Assembly: GCA_023435435.1 (NCBI GenBank)
Contig: JAEYRW010000076.1
Coordinates: 1-11,237 of the forward strand
From: Bacillota bacterium
Lineage (GTDB): Bacteria > Bacillota > Clostridia > Christensenellales > Aristaeellaceae
DNA length: 11,237 nt
Direction: 5' to 3'
Part shown: positions 1-5,225 of the stretch, piece after piece
How the letters are laid out: every line of letters starts with the position of its first letter
Position numbering within the stretch: position 1 is the first letter of the stretch
Program-made: the position numbers and the translations under genes
Notes under the pieces: model-generated
The model's input: only the letters and a program-made list of their open reading frames with translations
Databases searched by the model: none
What the model was told of the DNA's origin: nothing

Positions 1-12
1 GCGGCGTTCTTT

Positions 13-1377
13 TTAGATTCTCCTTGCCGTTTTCCACTTGCCCGACATGTGGAACAATACGGAGACGGTGACGCCCACAGCCCAGCCGGTGACGACGGAG
101 ATGGCGATCACGTGGCGGCCGAGGAGGCCCACGAAGAGGTAGGCGAAGGCGACGCGCACGCCGAGGTCGGTGAGAGTGGAGATCGTAAAGGCGGGCATAT
201 AGCCCGCGCCACGGGCGACGGCGTTATAGACGTTAAAAAAGCAGAAGGGCGCCATGCCGAGCACCACAACGCGCAGGTAGAAAAGGCCCGCGTCCAGCGC
301 CTCGGCGTCGAGGGAATCGCCGAACCAGCCGAGCATTGTGCCGCCGAAGACATAAACCACGCCGATCATCAAAAGGGAGAAGGTCACCATGAAGGTCAGG
401 GCGGCCCGGATGCCGCCGCTTACGCGGTCGTAACGGTTCGCGCCGATGTTCTGGGCCGTATAGGTGGAGACGGCGGAGCCCATCGTGTTGATGGCGGTGG
501 AGATGAACTGCTGGATGCGGACGGCGGGGGAGTAGCCCGCGATGTAGGAGGAGCCGAACAGGTTCACGACCCGCTGGACGAGCAGCGCGCCCACGGAGAC
601 GATGGACATCTGGATCATGCTCGGAATGCTGATCCGGAGCATCGCCTTGAGCCGTTTTCCGTCGAACACGCGCACGGTCTCTTCGCCGGGGTCGATGCCC
701 CGTGTCTTTCGGAGAAGCACCGTCAGGGAAATGAGGCAGGCGGTGCCCTGCGCAAGGAAGGTGGCCCAGGCAACACCCTTGACCGCCCAGCCGAAGACCG
801 CGACGAACACATAGTCGAGCAAAACGTTGAGAACCGTCGAAAAGATCAGGAAATACAGGGGCTTTTTCGAATCCCCCAGCGCGTTGAAGATGGCGTTGCA
901 GACGTTGTAAACAAAGAGGAACGGAAGCCCGTACATGTAAATTTCAAGATAGTCCCGCGCCGCGGGGAAGATATCTCCCGGCGTGTCCAGCGCGTGAAGA
1001 AGCGGCGCGGAAATGACCGAACCCAGAAGCGCCAGAAAAACCGAGAATCCGGAAAAGAACAGAAGCGACGTAAAAAGCGTCGTCTTGAGCTCGCCAAACC
1101 GCTTCGCGCCGAAAAGCTGCGAGATGATGACGTTGCAGCCCATGGACGCGCCGCCGCCCAGCATCACAAAAAGCGTCGTAATCACCACCGACGCCCCCAC
1201 CGCGGCGAGCGCCGCCTGCCCGGTCATCCCGCCGCCCGCGGCAGCAAAGTTTCCCACAATGAGCTGGTCCGCGAGATTGTAAAACTGTTGAATGATGCCG
1301 CTCAGAACAAGCGGCATCGCAAATTTCGTCAGGACCCGCCACGGCCTTCCCTGGGTCATGTCCAGCAAGGAATTCAC
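13..1377 (-). CDS. MATE family efflux transporter
   Basis: Predicted inner-membrane multidrug/toxin or metabolite exporter driven by a Na+ or H+ gradient. The 454-residue length is normal for the family. The N-terminus carries the hallmark pattern of clostridial MATE proteins (LDMTQG, then a FAMPLVLSGIIQQFYNLADQ-like first helix and a IVGNF turn). The rest alternates long hydrophobic stretches with short polar loops, consistent with about 12 membrane segments in two homologous halves. The start is GTG at 1377: the sigma-A promoter at 1407-1435 would put the transcript start near 1400, which rules out longer in-frame versions. GAGG lies directly before this GTG, so the Shine-Dalgarno spacing is poor, and an internal ATG six codons later (MTQG) is an alternative start. 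The gene is monocistronic as far as the window shows; its 3' flank is cut by the window edge. The substrate cannot be predicted. Confidence 0.95.
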   Translation of the reverse strand: MNSLLDMTQGRPWRVLTKFAMPLVLSGIIQQFYNLADQLIVGNFAAAGGGMTGQAALAAVGASVVITTLFVMLGGGASMGCNVIISQLFGAKRFGELKTTLFTSLLFFSGFSVFLALLGSVISAPLLHALDTPGDIFPAARDYLEIYMYGLPFLFVYNVCNAIFNALGDSKKPLYFLIFSTVLNVLLDYVFVAVFGWAVKGVAWATFLAQGTACLISLTVLLRKTRGIDPGEETVRVFDGKRLKAMLRISIPSMIQMSIVSVGALLVQRVVNLFGSSYIAGYSPAVRIQQFISTAINTMGSAVSTYTAQNIGANRYDRVSGGIRAALTFMVTFSLLMIGVVYVFGGTMLGWFGDSLDAEALDAGLFYLRVVVLGMAPFCFFNVYNAVARGAGYMPAFTISTLTDLGVRVAFAYLFVGLLGRHVIAISVVTGWAVGVTVSVLFHMSGKWKTARRI

Positions 1378-1406
1378 CTCGTTAAAATCGTTTGTTGCCT
1401 TATCAT

Positions 1407-1435
1407 ATGATACGGATGTCGATGCCCTGCGTCAA
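1407..1435 (-). promoter_or_regulatory. Sigma-A promoter of the MATE gene
   Basis: On the minus strand, TTGACG (1430-1435) is followed after exactly 17 bp by TATCAT (1407-1412). The expected transcript start is near 1400, giving a leader of about 23 nt before the GTG start codon. The -10 box is half of a perfect 12-bp palindrome, TATCATATGATA (1401-1412), so a repressor could sit on the -10/+1 region. Confidence 0.7.
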
Positions 1436-1563
1436 GAGCCGGCGAAGTTAATATTGCGCGCCGCAAATGCGGCTCTGAAATGAGACGACATATAGATATT
1501 AATATGAAGGAACGGCAATTTTCCCTGACTGGGCGCTTCCCCCGCGCGGGAACGCCGAAGCCG

Positions 1564-1594
1564 AAAAACGGCGGAGGGCTAAGCCCCCCGCCGT
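1564..1594 (-). terminator. Intrinsic terminator of the fucosidase gene
   Basis: Read on the minus strand, a GC-rich stem with arms ACGGCGG/CCGCCGT at its base and GGGCT/AGCCC further in (1568-1594) is followed directly by five T residues (1564-1568, overlapping the last stem base). It lies 26 bp past the fucosidase stop codon and separates that gene from the MATE promoter. Confidence 0.85.
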
Positions 1595-1619
1595 CAGATG
1601 ATGCGTATTTTTCCCGGCG

Positions 1620-2585
1620 CTATCTCCGTCCCACGGCGCGCAGAATGTCCACCGACGGACCGGGAATGCGCCCGAGATAGTCGGGCCCGACGTTGAGCAG
1701 GTAGTTGAGGCCGCGCGCGTTGAGGTGCTCGCGCAGTTGAAGGATGCGCTCGGCGGGCTTCCAGTTGTCGTCGTAGCTTTTGTAGCCCCAGGTATCGTTA
1801 AGGGTACAGGCGGACTCGAAAAGTCCCTCCTTCATGAATTCGTCGGGAATTTCGTTGTCCTCCATGGAGGTATAGTCGCCCATGCCGTTTCCGACGCGGG
1901 AATTGACGAGACAATTGGGCTGGTAATTGTGCACCATGTCGACCAATTCGCGGCTCTGGGCGGGGGAGATGGTCATGGGCGTGTCAAACCAGATGAGGCA
2001 GAGATCGCCGTAGCCGGTCAGGATTTCCTTCACCTGAGGCTTGATCTTGTCCTCGAAGCACTGGGTATAGTTTTTGTGGGCATTGTCCGGAAAATCCCAA
2101 TCGTTTGTCCAGCCGAGAATTTTGCTGGGGCCGTGCTTATGGGCGGTGTAGCCGCCGCCGTTCTGCTGCGCCCAGTCGAGATCCTGGGAGTAGTAGAGCC
2201 CGAAGCGGATGCCCTTTTTTGCGCAGGCGTTGGCCAGCTCGTAGAGCACGTCGCGCCCGAAGGGGGTCGCGTCGACGACGTTGAACCTGTCCACCTTGGA
2301 ATGATACAGGGCGAAGCCCTCGTGGTGCTTCGCGGTGATGACCATGTACTTCATACCCGCGTCCACAGCGAGCTGCGCCCACTGGTCGGCGTCGAAGAAA
2401 ACCGGGTTGAACGCCCGGGCGAGCATGTGATACTCCGCGTTGGGAATGCGGAAATACTGCTGAATCCATTCTCCGATCCAGTCGGGCATGCGCCTGCCCT
2501 TCCATTCGCCCGCCGGCAGACAGTAAAGTCCCCAATGAATCATCATGCCGAATTTCGCGTCCCGGAACCATTGCTTCGCGTCCAT
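1620..2585 (-). CDS. Alpha-L-fucosidase, GH29, short form
   Basis: Predicted retaining glycoside hydrolase that releases L-fucose from glycans. Visible GH29 features in order: MIHWG (residues 15-19), the AKHHEGFALYHSKVDRFN region (85-102) with the conserved His pair 87-88, GLYYSQDLDW (129-138), and LIWFD (197-201) with the probable catalytic nucleophile Asp201. Near the end is LLNVGPDYLGRIP, typical of the last strand of the catalytic barrel. There is no signal peptide, so the enzyme is probably cytoplasmic and acts on imported oligosaccharides. At 321 residues it lacks the C-terminal beta-sandwich of longer family members. The protein stops just after the barrel, and a terminator follows at once with no recognisable continuation in other frames, so this is probably a natural short form and not a truncation. 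The ATG at 2585 has GGAGGG five bases upstream. Upstream lies an 18-bp dyad at 2613-2630. Which residue serves as acid/base cannot be assigned with confidence by eye. Confidence 0.93.
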   Translation of the reverse strand: MDAKQWFRDAKFGMMIHWGLYCLPAGEWKGRRMPDWIGEWIQQYFRIPNAEYHMLARAFNPVFFDADQWAQLAVDAGMKYMVITAKHHEGFALYHSKVDRFNVVDATPFGRDVLYELANACAKKGIRFGLYYSQDLDWAQQNGGGYTAHKHGPSKILGWTNDWDFPDNAHKNYTQCFEDKIKPQVKEILTGYGDLCLIWFDTPMTISPAQSRELVDMVHNYQPNCLVNSRVGNGMGDYTSMEDNEIPDEFMKEGLFESACTLNDTWGYKSYDDNWKPAERILQLREHLNARGLNYLLNVGPDYLGRIPGPSVDILRAVGRR

Positions 2586-2612
2586 GTGTGCCCTCCGTCC
2601 CGTCTTTGCGTC

Positions 2613-2630
2613 GTGGTATCATGATATCAC
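2613..2630. promoter_or_regulatory. 18-bp dyad, probable operator of the fucosidase gene
   Basis: GTGATATCATGATACCAC on the minus strand is a near-perfect 18-bp palindrome with one mismatched pair around a 10-bp perfect core, TATCATGATA. It ends 28 bp before the fucosidase start codon, a typical place for a LacI- or GntR-type sugar repressor. No clear -35/-10 pair could be placed here, although TATCAT inside the palindrome could itself serve as a -10 box. No such repressor gene is in the window. Confidence 0.55.
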
Positions 2631-2650
2631 AAATTTGCCCGGATCGCACG

Positions 2651-2687
2651 AAAAAATCCCCGCTTCGGAAATTTTCCGAAGCGGGGA
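2651..2687 (-). terminator. Intrinsic terminator of hsp20
   Basis: A 31-base element (2657-2687) is made of two perfectly complementary 15-base arms beginning TCCCCGCTTCGG around a single T. Read on the minus strand it is followed by six T residues (2651-2656). It begins 10 bp after the Hsp20 stop codon. Because the stem is symmetric it could slow polymerase in both directions, but the T-tract is on the minus side only. Confidence 0.93.
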
Positions 2688-2697
2688 AGCGGGGCGA

Positions 2698-3138
2698 TCA
2701 GTTGATCGCAATCTCGCGCGCGCCGGGCGCGGCCTCCGTGGACTTAGGAAGGGTCAGCTTCAGAACGCCGTCCTTGTACTCTGCCGTGACGCCATCCTCC
2801 TGGATGCCCTCCAGGTTGAACGAGCGGCACGTGCGCCCATAGCGGCGCTCCCGATAGACGTAGTTCTTCTCGTTCTCTTCCTTGGCTTCGTTGAGCTCGG
2901 CCGCGACGGTCAGGACGCCGTCGTCGATGGAGACGCGCACGTCCTCCTTGTTCACGCCGGGCAGATCAGCCTCCAGCAGATAATGGTCGCCCTTGTCAAC
3001 CACGTCCACCTTCAGCGCCCGCATCTCCGGTCCGCCTTCGAAAAACGAGCGGAAAAAATCGTCCGAGAAGGGATTCAAGTAGTTCCTGTTTGCGTCGCGG
3101 TTCGCGAGCTTCGCGGAATAAGGAATCAAACCAAACAT
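2698..3138 (-). CDS. hsp20: Hsp20/alpha-crystallin small heat-shock protein
   Basis: ATP-independent chaperone that binds unfolding proteins in the cytoplasm and forms large oligomers. The 146-residue product has a short N-terminal arm (about 1-40, with NPFSDDFFRSFF), an alpha-crystallin domain with the family signatures LPGVNKEDVRVSIDDGVLTV, then YRERRYGRTCRSFNL and DGVLKLTLPK, and a C-terminal tail ending in REIAIN. The IAI there matches the I-X-I motif that docks into neighbouring subunits. The start at 3138 is chosen because AAGGAGG sits nine bases upstream. Another ATG five bases earlier is out of frame and too close to that site, and a longer in-frame version would begin upstream of the predicted transcript start. 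No CIRCE element is seen, so HrcA control is not supported; the upstream promoter is sigma-A type. Confidence 0.96.
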   Translation of the reverse strand: MFGLIPYSAKLANRDANRNYLNPFSDDFFRSFFEGGPEMRALKVDVVDKGDHYLLEADLPGVNKEDVRVSIDDGVLTVAAELNEAKEENEKNYVYRERRYGRTCRSFNLEGIQEDGVTAEYKDGVLKLTLPKSTEAAPGAREIAIN

Positions 3139-3207
3139 ACCATGCGCCTCCTTACAGCGTATCTTTTTTTGCTTTTTTTGCGCCCCCTTTTTTTCGGGGA
3201 CAACTGT

Positions 3208-3236
3208 ATTATAGATCAAAGGTCAAAGATGGTCAA
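3208..3236 (-). promoter_or_regulatory. Sigma-A promoter of hsp20
   Basis: On the minus strand, TTGACC (3231-3236) and TATAAT (3208-3213) are separated by 17 bp. A second TTGACC lies in the spacer ten bases after the first. The leader of about 63 nt is A-rich, with two seven-A runs and a small CCCC/GGGG hairpin, and ends in a strong AAGGAGG site. No sequence complementary to that site is visible in the leader, so a simple RNA thermometer is not supported. Confidence 0.85.
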
Positions 3237-3268
3237 TAGGATAAGGTGTTAAATAAGTGTGAACAAAA

Positions 3269-3354
3269 AAATCGGGCGGCGGCGCGGGCGCGGCGGCGTT
3301 CATGAATGACAATAAAAGAAGATATAATAGACATCGACATTTCTTGCCCGATTT
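3269..3354. repeat. Inverted repeat pair in the divergent intergenic region
   Basis: AAATCGGGC (3269-3277) and its exact complement GCCCGATTT (3346-3354) flank a 68-bp centre that begins with a very GC-rich CGG/GCG run and then turns AT-rich (with a lone TATAAT at about 3323). The gene-free stretch 3139-3446 otherwise holds the hsp20 promoter on one strand and the small secreted-protein promoter on the other. Whether this pair functions, for example as a looping site, is unknown; nine-base arms in such biased sequence could occur by chance. Confidence 0.3.
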
Positions 3355-3372
3355 AATTCAAAAGCGAAGGGA

Positions 3373-3401
3373 TTGACAAAACCGGCAATATGTGTTATTA
3401 C
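3373..3401 (+). promoter_or_regulatory. Sigma-A promoter of the small secreted protein gene
   Basis: A consensus TTGACA (3373-3378) is followed by a 17-bp spacer and TATTAC (3396-3401). The transcript start is expected near 3408, giving a leader of about 40 nt. The same transcript probably continues into the HD-GYP gene, since no terminator is seen between them. Confidence 0.75.
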
Positions 3402-3410
3402 TATTACAGT

Positions 3411-3420
3411 GTGTTAACAC
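3411..3420. promoter_or_regulatory. Perfect 10-bp palindrome at the start of transcription
   Basis: GTGTTAACAC is self-complementary and lies just downstream of the -10 box, where a bound repressor would block the promoter. The regulator is unknown. Confidence 0.4.
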
Positions 3421-3446
3421 GGTCGGAAAACTGATAGGAGGCGCAC

Positions 3447-3809
3447 ATGAAGAAGAAATTGCTGGTGGCGTTCGTTGCCACAATGCTGGTTTTCTGTCTT
3501 GCGATGCCGGCGTTTGCTTGCTCGGTGAAGGCCGGCGGGTCGCGTTCCGAGGCCGTCAAGCTCTATATGATGGTCGACATTGCCAACGCAAAAATCGACG
3601 CGGCCGTTCTGGTTGCGCAGAAGACCCGCAGGGACGACGTCGCGCAGCTTCTCGCGCTGGTTGAGAAAATCGTCAATCCCGTGTACGCTTATGCGGCGTC
3701 CATCGGTGCGACGGTGGCATGCGACGAGGTGGAATACTTCATCGACGGACGGTGGGTAATGATTGATCCCCTGCGCGTGGTCAACGTTGGAACAGGCGGA
3801 ACCAACTGA
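3447..3809 (+). CDS. Small secreted protein of unknown family
   Basis: No family is recognised. The 120-residue product begins with a typical signal peptide: three lysines, a hydrophobic core (about residues 5-20) and an AFA cleavage motif before Cys25. The motif lacks the usual Leu at -3 of a lipobox, so ordinary signal peptidase I cleavage is more likely than lipidation, although Cys25 would then be the mature N-terminus. The mature part has a basic and Ser-rich start (KAGGSRSEAVK), a helical middle (about 35-86, MMVDIANAKIDAAVLVAQK and VAQLLALVEKIV) and a compact end with DEVEYFIDGRWVMIDPLRVV. Cys25 and Cys92 could form a disulfide. AGGAGG lies five bases before the ATG. It is probably co-transcribed with the HD-GYP gene that begins 87 bp downstream, which suggests a link to an envelope or signalling function, but this is inference. 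Confidence 0.85.
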   Translation: MKKKLLVAFVATMLVFCLAMPAFACSVKAGGSRSEAVKLYMMVDIANAKIDAAVLVAQKTRRDDVAQLLALVEKIVNPVYAYAASIGATVACDEVEYFIDGRWVMIDPLRVVNVGTGGTN

Positions 3810-3896
3810 TTCCGTGTGAAACGGGCCGATACGGGCGCCTTGCGGTCGTCTGTGTTGGCTCTTTTCTCTATTCATGAACGGTAGGAAATGAGGCAA

Positions 3897-4811
3897 ATGC
3901 GCGGTTTATATGTCAACAGGGGCGGCATGTTCCAACACGAAATGGGCTTCTGCCATGACGGGCTGAAGCTGCTCGCGAAGCGCGATCAATTGGAGATCAT
4001 GCAGCAGGACATTCTAAAGGGAGCGGTCGCTTGGCTCGTTCCCAGCGGAAATGAAGAAGACATCGAATTCTTTTTCGTGCTCAGCGGTTCCATTGAGTTG
4101 GTCGGCGAAGGGCATGAGGATCAGTTCGGCCCCGGCGATTCCTTCTATGTTCAAAACACGGAGGAAGAGCTGTTTTTTCGTGCGCTCGAGGAGACGCGGC
4201 TTCTGTACGTTTCCACCGTGCCTGTGTTCGATTCCGAGGCCGTCTTTCAGATGGAGCTTGCCCGCATGGTGGCCCAGATCAACAAAAAGGACGACTATAC
4301 CTACCGCCACAGCCGCAATGTGATGGCGTACGCGGTCAAGCTGTACACAAATCTGAAGGAGTTCTGCGAAATTGACAAGACGGACGACATCGTGGTGGCT
4401 TCGCTGTTCCACGACATCGGAAAATGCCGGATTCCCGACGAAATCCTGAAGAAGAAGGGACGGTTTTCGCCGGACGAGTATGAAATCATGAAAAACCACG
4501 CCAAGTACGGCGCGGAGCTTTTGAGCAAACACTATCCCGAAAGCATCACGGACCTCGTGTGCAATCACCACGAGAGGCTCAACGGCACAGGTTACCCCCG
4601 GGGGCTCAAGGGGGACGAGATTTCTTTCGGGGCGCGCATCCTCGCGGTGGCAGACTCGTTTGATGCGATGACGACGAACCGGGGATACAATAACCAGCTC
4701 AGCTATCGTGCCGCGGCGGAGGAATTGGTGGCGCTGACCGACGAATACGACGAGCGGATCACCTCGATGCTCGTAAAGCTCGTCGAGGCGGGAGAAATCC
4801 CCATCGGGTAA
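3897..4811 (+). CDS. Cupin + HD-GYP domain protein, predicted cyclic-di-GMP phosphodiesterase
   Basis: The 304-residue product has two parts. Residues about 35-110 form a cupin-like beta barrel (EFFFVLSGSIELVGEG, then FGPGDSFYVQN), a likely small-molecule or metal sensor. Residues about 120-285 are an HD-GYP hydrolase with every key motif: HSRN (His138), HDIGK (His172-Asp173), a conserved His201 in KNHAKYGAELL, HHERLNGTGYP (His224-His225 and the GYP) and ADSFDAMT (Asp253). An intact set predicts metal-dependent hydrolysis of cyclic-di-GMP. There is no signal peptide or membrane segment, so it is cytoplasmic. The start at 3897 is preferred because AGGA lies ten bases upstream; an ATG three codons earlier (3888) abuts the same AGGAA and would be poorly placed. 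It follows the small secreted protein on the same strand and converges with a GGDEF-containing regulator. Turnover of a different cyclic dinucleotide is possible. Confidence 0.95.
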   Translation: MRGLYVNRGGMFQHEMGFCHDGLKLLAKRDQLEIMQQDILKGAVAWLVPSGNEEDIEFFFVLSGSIELVGEGHEDQFGPGDSFYVQNTEEELFFRALEETRLLYVSTVPVFDSEAVFQMELARMVAQINKKDDYTYRHSRNVMAYAVKLYTNLKEFCEIDKTDDIVVASLFHDIGKCRIPDEILKKKGRFSPDEYEIMKNHAKYGAELLSKHYPESITDLVCNHHERLNGTGYPRGLKGDEISFGARILAVADSFDAMTTNRGYNNQLSYRAAAEELVALTDEYDERITSMLVKLVEAGEIPIG

Positions 4812-4829
4812 TCTGCAAACCGGGAAATG

Positions 4830-4863
4830 AAGGCCGGGAATCCAAACGGATTCCCCGCCTTTT
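4830..4863 (+). terminator. Intrinsic terminator after the HD-GYP gene
   Basis: Arms AAGGCCGGGAATCC and GGATTCCCCGCCTT pair with a single C-C mismatch around an AAAC loop and run into four T residues (4860-4863). It begins 18 bp after the stop codon. The T-run is short, so termination may be partial. Confidence 0.75.
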
Positions 4864-4927
4864 GCGTGGAAAGGAGAGCATGTAAACGGCAGGCCCTTGT
4901 CCCCCAATTGCCCTCTCCCCAAAAATG

Positions 4928-5101
4928 AAAAAACCGGCATCCTGCGATCCCGATCCGCGACAAATGAGAGGTTTTATTCCCCGTGGGCCGAGCGGTGCCT
5001 GTCCGGCAAAGAGGACGCGCCCGAAGATCGGCCTGCTTCGCGCCTGCACCCAACCGGCGGTTCCGGCCTTCTGCCTCGTCAGATATGCGGCGCAGATCGG
5101 G
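4928..5101 (-). ncRNA. Possible structured RNA or 3' UTR element
   Basis: The 414-bp stretch 4812-5225 has no convincing gene. On the minus strand, CCCGATCTGCG (5091-5101) can pair over about 130 nt with CGCGGATCGGG (4949-4959): eleven pairs including one T-G wobble, a closing stem of the kind seen in compact RNAs. Small local hairpins lie inside, for example AACC-GCC-GGTT and CCGA-TCT-TCGG. Fifteen bases after the closing stem comes a run of six T (4928-4933). No Rfam family is recognised. It could be an independent RNA or the 3' end of the long regulator mRNA ending at 5226, which has no closer terminator. No convincing promoter was found just upstream (5102-5225). Confidence 0.3.
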
Positions 5102-5225
5102 CAACCTCCACCGATTAATGAAATAAAGTGATGAATTTGTCGGGATTGCACGGCGGGAAACAGACGCGTGATGCGGTGGGGCAGGGTCGCGTCCGCCCTC
5201 CGGCGGGGGAAATGTCTTCGTTTGT

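Noticed and set aside
49..1410. 453-codon open frame on the plus strand
   Set aside because: Antisense shadow of the MATE gene. The product is His/Asp/Arg-rich with no membrane or domain features.
1725..2624. 299-codon open frame on the plus strand
   Set aside because: Antisense to the GH29 fucosidase, which has complete family motifs. No ribosome site precedes the antisense frame.
3139..3240. CIRCE/HrcA operator in front of hsp20
   Set aside because: No TTAGCACTC-N9-GAGTGCTAA-like inverted repeat is present in the leader or promoter.
4014..4940. 308-codon open frame on the minus strand
   Set aside because: Antisense to the HD-GYP gene, whose catalytic motifs are intact.
5063..5082. CTGACGA on the minus strand followed by a small stem and GGAA, resembling a hammerhead ribozyme core
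   Set aside because: The second core strand should be GAAA directly after the stem. Here it is GGAAC, and no matching flanking stems or cleavage site could be placed.
4759..5151. 130- to 133-codon open frames on the minus strand in the convergent gap
   Set aside because: They run through the terminator and into the HD-GYP gene, are rich in Arg/Gly/Pro with no domain pattern, and lack ribosome sites.
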